This document shows positions 1 through 26,627 of a stretch of 64,000 nt of DNA, piece by piece; the first letter of the stretch is position 1, and every line of letters begins with the position of its first letter. Source of the stretch: Diadema setosum (Eukaryota > Echinodermata > Echinoidea > Diadematoida > Diadematidae); NCBI GenBank assembly GCA_033980235.1, contig CM067079.1, forward strand, positions 25,290,658 through 25,354,657. The letters are read 5' to 3'. The notes below the pieces were generated by a model. It did not search any database. It had not been told where the DNA came from and saw only the letters and a program-made list of their open reading frames with translations. The translations under genes and the position numbers were made by a program.

Positions 1-991
1 GTCCCTCTACAACCCCTTTATACCAGATGTATTGCGATCATAGTTTGCGGTCATCAAGCATTTTCTCTGGCGCCGCTCGGTCGATAGTCAGACAATGTGG
101 TGTGCGTCTGTTTCAACACTTCAGAATACGATCATATCGCTCGATCGATCAGATTTACCGATAACCACCATTCAGAATTACGCTCGGCTTGCACCAACAA
201 TGAATCAAGGTTGATGATAAACCAAAGGCTACAAATGCGTTTGCGTTTAGCTTCTAGTATCGGCAGGGAGGGAGGATTTTTAGTTGTGTTTTTCTTTCGT
301 TTCATGGCGGGGAGGGGGGGGGGGGGCGATCGGTTGAGAGCTAGGTAAAAACTCACCTTAGCTCATTAGTTTACAGACATTTGTATTTGTATGATCCTGC
401 AGGTCATCTATCTAATTTGTATCATCCCCTTTTCTCCTCCCTGTAAGCGATTAGAGAAAGATTCCCTCGCCCTCGCCCTTTTTGTAATGCACACCACATG
501 TAGAGCTCATCCCGAGTCACGGCAGGTAACCGATCGCAGAGTATCGATCATACTTGTCGATAGTCTTTCACATCAAACACTTGTTACAATCTGTGCTCAC
601 CATAACGACCGTCCTTGCTCGATGTAATTTGATATCAGATGATGTCTGAAATAATTATTGTATCTCAATGTGGGGGGGGGGGGGGGAGATCGGGATTCCC
701 AGACAAAAGTTTTGATTTGTTGGTTTGATATTGGAACTTTCCTCACTCGAGAGCAACCAAATGAGAGCTCGTGACTTACTCTATCTTGAAGGGGGATGAA
801 TCCAATGTACAGCAATATCTCTTTCTACTGCAAGTATTAAAGTTGTGACGCGTTTACTTGGGAATATTCTAAATGTGGTCTATAATTATCTTTTTATGAC
901 CCGCAGGCCCTCAAAATATTACGTTGACAACGTGATGAAAACGCAGACGTAACAACAATAATATTTTTTTTTGTCCCCTTGCCATCTACAG
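1..991. other. Non-coding flank and putative intron upstream of the first gene
   Basis: No convincing coding exon was found here. Short open frames exist but are low-complexity or broken. Two poly-G runs occur near 312-326 and 671-687. The stretch ends with a pyrimidine-rich tract and CAG-type acceptor (ag at 990-991), so part of it may be an intron whose upstream exon I could not identify. A start codon at 1001 opens an 18-codon upstream frame that stops at 1057, just before the main start of the next gene. Confidence 0.4.
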
Positions 992-1079
992 ATTGTCGTC
1001 ATGAATCTAGAACCAACGTCTGTAACTTCTTTGGAGTCACGAACAACCATTGCATGATAACTGCATGATTATCTTCATC

Positions 1080-3345
1080 ATGACCAACGTGGAGCGGTTC
1101 GCCCGTCCTCTCCAGAGTCGAGAATCCGGAGCGACCTCCGCCGCCAGGCCAGGCGCCGACGACGAGGAAGAGACGCCGTGGATGGCCCAGTACCGCGATG
1201 CACGCAAGAGGCAGCTCGACTGCACTCGTCGAACTAAAGCCCTGCGGCTGAAGCTCCTCAGGCAGCAAGAAACGGACCTGGAGAAGTACCGGCGGGGAAT
1301 TTTGACGGGCAGCCCCTCGAAGGTCAGAGTGGACTCGTTCAGTGTGGCGAAGTCTCCGACGAGAAAGAGCGGTACGCACTGTTTAACCATTTGCGTGTTC
1401 TTGAACTATAAGCTCATAAGAGCTGTCGTATACAGTATAGTTCCAGGTGCACGTGATTCTGACTTTTAACTTAAACCCATGGTGGCGTAAGCATAGAGTT
1501 TGACGAAATGTAAAGTCCCAAATGCACTCGATGTTCGATGACTGATAAAAGTAATCCTCAGGTTGGTGTCATAAGACTTTTTGACTTATTTTGTCCAATG
1601 CTAAAATTCTTACCCGAACGAACGCAGGCTATAACGAAGGAAGTCAATCTTGGCAATGTGTCAGTGTTCAAATTATTTTGAGAGGAAATCAGTATTGATG
1701 CAAATGCACTCGTGACAGACTGTGACTGATGTTCATATCATGTTAAAAACGAATTTAGTCAATTTTGAAGATTTAAAGAAAGAAATAGTGAGCTTACCGC
1801 TTACTTTAGCTATGTTCACCCAGTTTCAGTTTGTCTTATTTCAAATGGTCGCACACGATATCAAATTAGAAGCAAGATTATAAAAGAAAATCAAGATGAT
1901 CTTGGCAAGCTATCCTAGTAGAAATGATCACGTGAAAAGCAACAACCTAACATAATAATCATTACTGGTCTGACTTTGTAGGGTCTATCTCACCAAGCCG
2001 ACGGATACGAAACTCATCACCGCGTCGAGATGGGGCATCCAACTCTCCCCCTTCACCGGTTGCTAAGCAACCAACAAAGGATGTTATCCAGCTGGGTGCT
2101 GCGATGGTACGCGACCCATCCGGTAAGAAGGGAGAATCGGTCTCCGCCCCATCGACATCCACCGGGCAATCGTGGCCACGCAGGCAGTCCGCTCCACAAC
2201 TCCGCAACCCGCCACGACGGCTAAAAGCGCTGGAGAGGTACCGGAACGTGACGCAGTCAGACTTCGGGAAGCGCAGGATGGATTTCAGAAATTTGCGGAA
2301 GGCACTACCTCCGTTAAAAAGTGGGCAAAACGACCAAAATAAAACTGCGAGAACTGAAAATTCAGCCGAGGTTAGGGAAAGTGATGTAGGGCTGGAAATA
2401 AAACCCTCAACGAGCAGCGATTCTCTAGTCAAATTCCGGCTTCCTCTGATGGAGTGGGGGAAACGTGACGGCGCTATCATTCCGCTTTCCGGCAAGCACT
2501 TGAGAGACTTTGTGTACGGTCAGAAGAGTCTCGCAGACGACGACGCGGGACCGCGGTTAAATGCTTCGAGAACGTCGTGTGTTGTCTGCCAATTGCAACG
2601 CGCGGGAAAAGTGAGCATACACGTACCGCGAACGGACGTCGTCAATCATGACATATTGAATCATTATGGGTGTGGTAATCATGCTGAGAGGGCTGGCAAT
2701 GATGACGTCGATGATCAGCATGCAGACATAGGTCGTCTTCGGCGGAATGTCGACGACTCCGTGCCACCAAAAGGTACAGCAATAATTGACAACTCTAGCA
2801 ACGGAAACGAGGTCGAGCGTGATGGACATCGCGATGGTGACGAATTTCACATCAGCAGTAGATCTACAAATCGGAAACGAGAAAACGACAAGGCTCAAGA
2901 CTCCCCCATCGGAAGCCGGCTTTCTCTCACTCACACGAATATAACACCATCGAAAGCGTTCGACAAACCAAACGAAGACGCAAAGAGTGATGGTGATGAA
3001 GTCGGTATAACATCACGTCAAAACAATATTGACGAGGGCGCCTCTGATATCTTTGAAGAAGTCGACATCCCGATCATTGCAGAGGATGAAAACAACTTCG
3101 AGGACGAGAGCAAACCGTCGTCGAGCACTTTGAAAAGCGACATCCATCGCCGTTCCGTGAATCAGATGATCAGTTCTATTCAGGAGCTCGCCAAGTGGTA
3201 CGAACGGTATCCCAGCACGCCGGTCCTGTACTGGGAGCGGGAATTCCAGGAGACCCTCCCCTACTGCCAGCGATACAGACCACGTGACACGTACATCCAC
3301 AGCTTTGCTCGTCTATCGTCTGGACTGTTTTCTACCTGGCCATAG
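1080..3345 (+). CDS. Unrecognised two-exon gene, about 551 aa, intrinsically disordered
   Basis: I do not recognise this protein. Exon 1 runs 1080-1371 (donor GTACGC) and exon 2 runs 1982-3345 (acceptor TTTGTAG). Joining them keeps one frame of 552 codons ending in TAG at 3343. The ATG at 1080 has A at -3. An in-frame ATG at 1065 is also possible, and an in-frame stop at 1023 rules out an earlier start in this exon. Residues 32-75 form a basic, probably helical stretch containing TPWMAQYRDARKRQ. The middle is low-complexity, rich in S, D, E and N. The last 60 residues are aromatic and more ordered-looking (ELAKWYERYPSTPVLYW) and may be the conserved part. The gene converges tail-to-tail on PCCB. 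Vertebrates have STAG1 beside PCCB, and this protein is not STAG. The splice join is inferred from frame and consensus sites. Confidence 0.6.
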
Positions 3346-3639
3346 CTTATGGTATCAATAACTCGGCAGAGACTCTCCTATTAAAGGCATTTCGTTATCG
3401 GCTCATGTACACAATACCTGAATTATCTTTCTCTTTTTTACTCTCAGTTGGTTAGGCACTTCACTCGTTTTCAAATCGACATTATGCATAAGCTTGCCGG
3501 ACGTACAAATGGTGCACTTACGTAGGCGAGATGATGGGAATGACCCGTTAATTACCACATGGAGGAGTATTTACTTAATCGTTTTGTGTGAAATGCATCA
3601 ACAAATTTTATCCATTATTATTGCCTAATACTAAGTTTC

Positions 3640-3645
3640 AATAAA
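3640..3645 (+). terminator. Polyadenylation signal AATAAA of the unrecognised gene
   Basis: A canonical AATAAA lies about 295 nt after the TAG stop of the preceding reading frame. It is the first such hexamer on the + strand after the stop. Confidence 0.5.
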
Positions 3646-4014
3646 CCCTTAGATATAAATTACATGAACAGTCATTACAACACAAATTAATACCTGCTTG
3701 AAGTTCCAAACCAACATGCCTGTTCATGGCAAAAGACCTTTTCTGCTCATGTGCAACGTGAAACTACGAACTTGCTTATTGTAATGACGTTTTCCGTCTG
3801 TTGTTTGGTGTCACTTCGGTTTATTGGAGGCTCCCGTCCAGCATATATAAACTTTTCCAAACAAGATTTCATTTTTTTTCAGTATTATGATCGGTTCCCG
3901 AGTATATGTAGCTGAGATTTTTTTTTTCTTCGATGGCTGCCTACACTTTCCTTCGGCCAAACTTCGGCCACTAATCGAGACTCGATCAGCAAACATCCGA
4001 ACGCCGATCGGTCA

Positions 4015-4224
4015 CAATTCGTTAGCCTTTCGCTGACCGTGTGACGAGAAAGTATAAAGCAGTATGTCCAGGAACAAACGTGCATCTAGGTCTTCCAGTA
4101 GGGCAGCTTTACACTTGGCAATGTCTGAAAGATTGCCGAGTGCCTTACAAACATCGTCCAGCAGTATTTCGATCAGAATGACCACATCGGTTACTTCAAA
4201 TTGTCGAACAGTTTTTTTCACCAC
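4015..4224 (-). other. Short open frame of doubtful coding status
   Basis: A 70-codon minus-strand frame has a protein-like composition, including the peptide DVCKALGNLSDIAKCKAALL and few low-complexity residues. There is no clear acceptor at its upstream edge and I do not recognise the family. It could be a terminal exon or a degenerate gene fragment, but chance is equally possible. Confidence 0.15.
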
Positions 4225-5597
4225 AGACCAAAGTTAATGTTAGTAAATATTGACGGCAGTGAAGAAGAAAATTAAGGAAAAGGTTATGAGGAAAAAATAG
4301 CTGTTTGAAGAAGGGAAGGACGAAGAAAATTACTAGGATAAAGAAAGAAAGGAAAAGCAGGCAGAAGGCAGAAAATAAGCGAAGACTGCAAGTACCAACG
4401 ACTACGAAGATTTTTTTGTTTTTGTTTTTTGTTTTTAACTGAAATATTATGAATAAAGCATACACTGCCGAAGCCAGCAGCATTGGCTATTTAACTAGTA
4501 CGTGCGTTACGTGTACTTTGACGTTGTCGAAATTTGACCTTTGATGTATGTTTAGATTATACCTACCTAAGCTTCTGCGTCAAGATCAATGTTATTATCT
4601 TATTTGTGCGTGACATTTGAGGTGAAATTTCGTCCCCTGCGTCTTTGGCCAACTAAATGACTACAAACTGGACTACTCTAGGCTACAAACTGAATAAATT
4701 TTTGTGACGGATCTACGGGGAGGGGGTCCAGGGGTTTAACAAGCAATGTTCACCAATGTTCCCAAATAATTTGGTTGGCTAGTCCTAACACAGAAACGCA
4801 GTTTTGACCAAGATGACATGGTGCATGAAACTAAGCTTCATGAAACCAGATTTACCCTTCACTACCATCTGACTATATTTGGGAAGGTACTACGACAGAA
4901 AAGCAATATCTAAACCAGTGATGTAAGCAATTATGTTGGTTTGCTAATCAGAAAGGCTTGCTAGTACATAGTACTGTACTTGCATTCTCAATGACGCTTC
5001 ATACTCAAATAATTTCGTCATTATCATTTTTTTTTACCTCTACCAGCCAATTTCATATCTTGTTTGAATTTCATGCATATCACCCTTCGTAAAACTTGCA
5101 CGCTGCATATTTGCCCCAGGTTTGTCCAAGGCCAAAGCGTTTACTACACCACCAAGCAATGACTGAGGCACGCAGGACCAATAAACGGATTCAGCATGCA
5201 TATGACTGTAAGAAGACGGAAAATTGGTTAAATAGCTCCACATCCAAGTACTTCCGACCGGAAACATAGCTAACTGTGAATGACCAATTTGATTCATTGA
5301 AAAAAGAAAAAAAAAAAAAAGCTCGCGAAATTCTTCGACTCATCTCGTCATCCAAAGGCTGGGTTTACTGAGCTGGTAGTTTTCTTTGTGAAAACTTCAA
5401 ATCTTGAGCGGTACATTTATTGTATTTCAGTTCTTGGCAACTCTACTTAAGCACATTTTCACGAGAGATGTTGGCAGTGTGTGAATTACAGGATGGTAAT
5501 AAAGGTATAACTTCGTTGGACCCATGCCGTTTTATCAGAATTTCTTCATTACCGTAATACACATTGTGATTCTATTGTCATACAATATTATGTCGTT

Positions 5598-5600
<3 letters not shown>

Positions 5601-5629
<29 letters not shown>
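5601..5629. repeat. (TG)n microsatellite
   Basis: Fourteen uninterrupted TG dinucleotides are visible. Confidence 0.95.
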
Positions 5630-5630
<1 letters not shown>

Positions 5631-5789
5631 GATTTGTCCACATATTGGCATTTACACAATGACGGTCAGGAAAAATACAATTACTGTATTGCATTTTTGC
5701 CATTTAAGTTTTTTTGAATTACCCTTCAAGGCTTTAACAAAGAGAGAGACAGGGAAAGGTAGAATGATAGAGAGAGAAAAAGGGACGAA

Positions 5790-6020
5790 GCCCAAATTCA
5801 CGAAGGTGGTTTAAATTTAAATCATGGTTTCTGTGAATTTCTTCTGCATAAATACGACTGACAGATTGCATATACCAACAGACATCCAGTAAGTAAAAAA
5901 CGCGCGCATTGATATGCGCGGATGTCAAAGGGATGCCTATTTCACACTTCAGACCATGGTCTAAAGTTGTACCATGGTCTAGGGTTAAACCTGGGCTAAA
6001 CCACCTTCATGAATTTGGGC
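5790..6020. mobile_element. MITE with termini GCCCAAATTCACGAAGGTGG / CCACCTTCATGAATTTGGGC
   Basis: A 231-bp stretch is bounded by nearly perfect inverted repeats of about 25 bp, with one mismatch in the outer 20. It has no coding capacity. A second, more diverged copy with the same ends lies at 35291-35506. The size and inverted ends fit a miniature non-autonomous DNA transposon, but I cannot assign a superfamily. Confidence 0.7.
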
Positions 6021-7262
6021 CATAGTGGCTGCATCGTGTATGTGGTAGTTCTGTTCAAACTTTCACTGTAATGTAAATATTGTACAACTTTGAAATTTCA
6101 TCACAAGATTTGTCATCAGGAATAGCCTCTCATCACATCTCCAGCTCGATAGACACATACTTCTCCACACAAAAGAGTGAATACATTCCATCAGCACTTT
6201 ATTTTACCACAATATAGTTCATATCTTACAAGTACATGTATAAACTGTGTTTTTTTTTTTTTGCCCATATTCTGAGCAAATATAGTTTTATATTAATATA
6301 TCCTCAAATGGTAAATGATGAAATGCAGTGGTTCATTTATAGCTGCTCTGTGAGCGAGTCAAATTTTCTGCATCACAAGAAATATATCAATTACACATTT
6401 TCTCCCAGTTCAATACATCACAGATCTACTTATTTTCAGCCAAAGATGTTACAATTCATCCACGTGGTATTTCCCTCAATAATCTCGTGTAACATTAAAT
6501 TTGGAGAAATGAGATGCCTTTTTTTATCAAACATGCCCATTTCAAACTTGTACTTTTTCCCCTTTATCTACTCCATGTGGTACTGGAGTATATCAGAGAG
6601 TGTACTATATCTTCCACTTTACGCTATCAAATATACATGTGAGTGCAAATCTCTTGTGAAATACGACTTTTTCATATAATATATATGAAAATGTCTGCAG
6701 CGAAATATGAATTTTTTAAAGCGTTCAATACCAAAATATTTCCATGGTGACAAGTCAAGTGAAACTCTAGTCATTAAAATCATCATCCCACTGCATCATT
6801 TTACTGTAGTCTGCACCCTATTTAGCAGCATCTCATTTTCACTTCACAAAATTGGCCAGAAAATGTGACAAAATCACATCAAAATAAAGGGGCCAATGTC
6901 CATGTAAAATTCACAAAAGTTGAGAATACTGCTTCAGAATTTTGTCCGTATAATGTCTGTGTCCTTTTGACACACACATACATTATGGAAAAGAAAAACT
7001 CAAGTACTGCATGCATGAGAGTTGATGATGTTAAAGTGAGAACAAATTTGCACTCTTAACCTACAACTGACAAAACTTTGAAATACAGCACACTTTATAT
7101 TGGGTCAGAGCAACTTTTTTTTTTTTTGTGACTAGTGCTTCATTTTCTTTCCTTTACATGTTTCGCTCTGGTCTCAAAGTTTGCCAAAGGTAATTCATGA
7201 GGGAAGCAGCATCTCACAAACCAAGCTATCAATGTGTCCAAAATCGAACCAGGGAAAGCCAG

Positions 7263-7355
7263 TTAACCCTTTGTATGCTTTGAGTGCTAGTTGACACAGA
7301 AAACCTCATAGCATTATACACACTGTCTAAAGTACCTGGTACAGAAAGGGTTTAA
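7263..7355. mobile_element. Small TTAA-flanked element with CCCTTTG end
   Basis: The sequence TTAA CCCTTTG at the left and AAAGGG(T)TTAA at the right enclose about 85 bp. TTAA target duplications with CCCTTT-type ends are typical of piggyBac-related MITEs. The inverted match is only about 8 bp, so chance is possible. Confidence 0.35.
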
Positions 7356-7939
7356 CGACAGCCTGGCCTCCAAACATTTGACAGACAAGGGTAAAAAGGT
7401 TTCGCTTCAAAGAAACATATAAAACATTCATTCTCAACTAGAATATCAGTCCCACAGGTTTGAGGTAAAGCACAAATGTATCCACATACATCCTGCACTC
7501 GGATATCTGGGTAAATCCACACAGGGTAAACACACAATGGTCTCGAGTAAAATTCTCTTTCCTCTGATAAGAAAGAGAAACTTGAATACAAAATACTGAG
7601 TGATGTAGATTTTTGGTTTCCGACGACAATAATGTCAGTTCTCATTGAGAAATCGACACCACATCGTGTTGCAAGTGTGAACAAGCCCCTCGGGAGAGCT
7701 CGCACATTTGAGATCTAATGAGTGACAGATATAAAGAACCAACAACAAAAAATAACAGACTATGACATACTGGACATATCTCACAATATGTCATACAGTT
7801 TCTTGCATACAGCGTCCAGTGGAAAATTCAATGAAAATACTGCACTAACAGAACAAGATATTCATATATTTGAGGGAAAGCATTGCTTTGCTTACATACC
7901 ATCATTTTCATTTGGTGATGCTGTGGTGACAGTGCGAGT

Positions 7940-8038
7940 ATATATCGTCTGTTGAGAATGAGAAGGGCATTAAGTTGTCTCGAACACTATGGGTTTAGTG
8001 GCAACTTAACGCCCTTATCATTTTCAACCGACGATATG
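7940..8038. repeat. About 100-bp hairpin-forming palindrome
   Basis: The left arm (ATATATCGTCTGTTGAGAAT then GAGAAGGGC) is matched in reverse complement by the right arm (GCCCTTATCATTTTCAACCG then ACGATATGT). The arms are about 40 nt around a short loop. It looks like a MITE remnant downstream of PCCB. Confidence 0.65.
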
Positions 8039-8498
8039 TGCAAAATGTGCTGCTAGCACACAAGATATAGGCATAATAATTTTCTCAGCATAATGACCTC
8101 ACATGAAAAAACTTTCTTGAATAACATAAACAGGAAGTTCTAAAGGATTAAACTCGCTTTGCACTCTGAGGAGCCTTTCCCAATATTTTGTTTGCCTTAT
8201 TTCAGAATACAAGATCATCATAAAAGAAGCATCATCTTGATATAAATGGTGGTGCAATTGAGACAAACATTTCTTCAAGATAGACATTTTACCAGTCAAC
8301 AAGAGTTTACAAGTCTTTCAAGAGATGGAAGGAGGAGAATTTTACTGAATGAAACATAATGTGACACATCCACATAATTGTTCTAGAAGCTTCTAGAATG
8401 CTTGGTGTTCCTTGATTCTGTTTCCTCCATCCCTCCCCAGACAATGGCTGGACGGTCTCTATGACAATTGATGTTGACTGCATTATCATTCACATATA

Positions 8499-8918
8499 CA
8501 GTTGAACCTCTATTATCCGGCCTCCCTTTATCCGGATCTCTCTATTATCCGGACGCAATCTCGCCGTGATTTTTTTAATCTTTTTTTAATAATTACGGGA
8601 GGAAAGGGGGATTCCCAACGGATACATTTCTTAATAATTATTTAGGTAAATCATCCCAAGAATTTATAAAAGAAAATGATTTCATTCTTGCAAACACGAA
8701 CCTCTATTTTGGGGTCTGTTACTGTGTGTAACAATGAAAAGGTTGCAGTATACACATTACTACATGTGGTACTACAATGGGCTACATCAGTACACGTGTA
8801 CATGTGTATGTATATGTAGACTCTACATGTATAAAGCATTGAGTCTCCCGTATCCGGCCAAATCCCTTATCCGGACGAGCCCCGGTCCCGACTTGTCCGG
8901 ATACGAGAGGTTCAACTG
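8499..8918. mobile_element. Pogo/Tigger-like MITE, copy 1 (CAGTTGAACCTC ends)
   Basis: A 420-bp element begins CAGTTGAACCTCTATTATCC and ends GGATACGAGAGGTTCAACTG. It is flanked on both sides by TA. TCCGG motifs recur in both subterminal regions. TA target duplications and CAGT-NNACCTC ends are typical of pogo/Tigger members of the Tc1-mariner superfamily (established knowledge). No transposase frame is present. Close copies lie at 17576-18018 and, diverged, at 37274-37684. Confidence 0.8.
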
Positions 8919-9082
8919 TAATAGGATTCCCCTAGATCTACATGCCTGCAACCCAATCCTTATTCACTGTTAGCATTAAGCCAACAGTTTACATATCATA
9001 CCTAACATCCCAAATCTGAAATAGTATTCATCTTTTGTGCCCTGAACTTATTGCTGTTTTACCGACTGCTCTAGCTTTATCA

Positions 9083-24357
<15,275 letters not shown>

Positions 24358-24616
24358 TGCGCGACTATTGAATGGTTAACCTTTTACTTCCGGGGCACCA
24401 GTCATCATCGCAGCTTCTCTACTTTTTTTTTTTCGTTGTATAATTTGTTTTTCTTCAAGGTTATACACTGCGATAGACATGTATTCATAATTTTTGGCTA
24501 GTATTTAATGAAATCCCAAAAGTATAGTCTGAATCATTCGATGAAATTATCGTTTGAAAAAGGTCAGCATGTCAAAGTTCAAATAAGTGACGTCAATAGC
24601 ACCGGTAAACATCGAT
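24358..24616. promoter_or_regulatory. PCCB-proximal half of the divergent PCCB/MSL2 promoter
   Basis: Between the PCCB start codon and the transposon edge lie 251 bp of non-repetitive DNA plus the 8-bp target copy. It contains ACTTCCGG (24386-24393), an ETS/GABP-type core common in mitochondrial-gene and bidirectional promoters. It also contains a perfect palindromic CRE, TGACGTCA (24588-24595), only about 14 bp from the transposon target site. The motif matches are direct; promoter function is inferred from position. Confidence 0.5.
24609..24616. repeat. Target-site duplication ACATCGAT, left copy
   Basis: This 8-bp sequence is repeated exactly at 32928-32935, immediately outside the other terminus of the 8.3-kb element. 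Confidence 0.8.
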
Positions 24617-24694
24617 GGTTCCTGGACAACTCGACCGCGGGATAAGTCGTCCCTGGACAACTCGTCCCTACCCCTGGACAGCTCGACCGGGTCG

Positions 24695-26232
24695 AGTTGT
24701 CCAGGGGCGGGTTTGCGATTGGACAACTCGACCCAACTTTATTTGTGCCTGATTTTTACAGAATGGAACACATTTTTGTCATAATATTGACATAGGTTAG
24801 TGGAATGATGTATGAAAAAAATGTTTTATCGCATTTTAAGGCAATTCCTGTTTATTTTCTGACGCTGCGAAGCAATATTTAACGGTATCTTCTCTGCTCT
24901 GAGAGTCTCGGTGACCGGGCTTTTTCTTGTGACGAAAGTTTGCATGGTAAGGTGAAATTTGTTGAGAAATTTCCATTAAATGCTTAACACCAGCAATAAA
25001 ATATGGTATTTTACATAGGTACATGTGTTTTCTATCCTTGGTGACATTTTCATGGGCAGAGGAATCGTTTTAGTATGAAAAATGAAACAAATGTCTACAG
25101 TATGTCGAATCGTCTTCGTTCGTACTTGTTCGGTTTCCATATCGCGGGACGCGCGCCGTGCTGCTAGCTCGCCCTCTGGCCACCGGACCCCCTCTCTCAC
25201 GTGCACCGATACCAGCACAACTTGTGACGACAGCCCGTTTGGTAAGGTGAAATTTGTTGAGAAATTTCCTTTAGATGCGAATAACCAGCAATGAAATATA
25301 GTATTTCATATAAGTACATGTATTTTCTATCCTTGGTGACATTTTTATGGGCAAATGAATCATTTCAGTAAGAAAAATGAAACAAATCCTATGTCGAATC
25401 GTCTTCGTTCGGTTTCCACACCGCGGCACGCTGCTCTCGAGAGTGGCGCACGCAACCACCGATACCCGCCCGCGGGCCCCCGGGCTGTAGGGCTGGCAGT
25501 CGTGCAGCTCGATGGGTGGAGCGAGCTGTGTCGCTGCGTAGCTACGAAGTCGACCGTGATCTTTTCTTCGACATTTGAACTAAATTCCAGTCCATGAAAC
25601 TATTTCATACCTCTCTTTTAACTTTGAACGATGTTATACTGACTAAATGGTTTGAAAAGTGTCTGAAATTTCACCGGAACTGTATTGATTCGTAAAAGTC
25701 ATCAACAACATGACAACCAGTCTTCTCATGCAAGCCCAAATTCTCCGCACTACCACTGCCATACGCTACCCACAAGCTATGGAGACAGTACTGTGTGGTC
25801 TGTGGGGACCATGTACTGTACTGTCAACAAATAATGGGGGAAAAAGGATGGTGACAACAAAGGAAATAAAATTTCTCACTCCTTTTCTTTTACTTTTTTT
25901 TTGTGGTTTGTTTATTTCTGTTTTTGCAAAAAAAAAAAAAAAAAAGGAGAGTTGCTCTGCATGTCCTGCATTCATAAAAAAGAAAAAGAAAAGAAAAGGG
26001 TGTACATGAGGTACTGGCTGTCTTAGCTTGTCTGAAAACTTCAAATGTATGTGTATTAATCCTCTATTTTTTTTTTCTATGCACTTCTTTCTCAGTCTTT
26101 GCAGAAGATATTATTTTTTGGGGAAAAAATGCCTGTTACTTACACTTAAACACTTGTAAGTTATATTTACCAGTAATTTCTGACAGTGCTTTTCTGAAGT
26201 TGATGATATGATCTGAACAAATCCTTTTTAAG
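24695..26232. repeat. Left arm of the 3.5-kb palindrome
   Basis: This arm is matched in reverse complement by 26628-28166. Each arm also contains two diverged direct sub-repeats (about 24950-25140 and 25235-25430) carrying GGTGAAATTTGTTGAGAAAT and TCTATCCTTGGTGACATTTT. Confidence 0.9.
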
Positions 26233-26627
26233 AAAAAAGAGGGAATGAAAGGGGGGGGGGTATCCACGGCCTTTTATTTATCAGGGCATAAACAAAGGTG
26301 CATTTCAATTCCATCTTGTCTTATTTTTTGTCCCAGTTTGATGTGAATTCATCAATCTACTTATCTGGTATCTAGATATTATAATTTGTTGTTGCCATGG
26401 CAATGCAGTTTCTCCCACTGATGGAAATGTGTCTTTCTCTTTTTCTGGCTAATGCAAACAGGACTCCACAGCTGGGATATTCAGTTGCAGGTGCAAGGTG
26501 GTTAGCAGTGCATCAAAAAGGGATCCCCCCCCCCCCCCCCCCCATGGATTCCTGGTGCTTTTTTTTTTTTTGTTGTTGTTGTTGGTCTCATCAGCAATGG
26601 CCAATACAATTCTAATTATGGTCATAA

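Larger units (their letters stand above)
3646..5789. other. Non-coding intergenic DNA
   Basis: No recognisable gene or element was seen. The region is AT-rich, with a poly-A/poly-T tract near 5305 and a (TG)n microsatellite near 5601. One short minus-strand frame is described separately. Confidence 0.4.

Noticed and set aside
1962..2495. 177-codon minus-strand frame
   Set aside because: It is antisense to the spliced + strand gene, whose frame continues across this region with a good acceptor; the minus frame has low-complexity composition.
6198..6203. Minus-strand AATAAA as the end of PCCB
   Set aside because: It is 2.9 kb past the stop with MITEs between; nothing links it to PCCB.
6236..6679. 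147-codon + frame
   Set aside because: The AT-rich composition gives Phe/Ser/Tyr-rich translation with no motif; probably chance.
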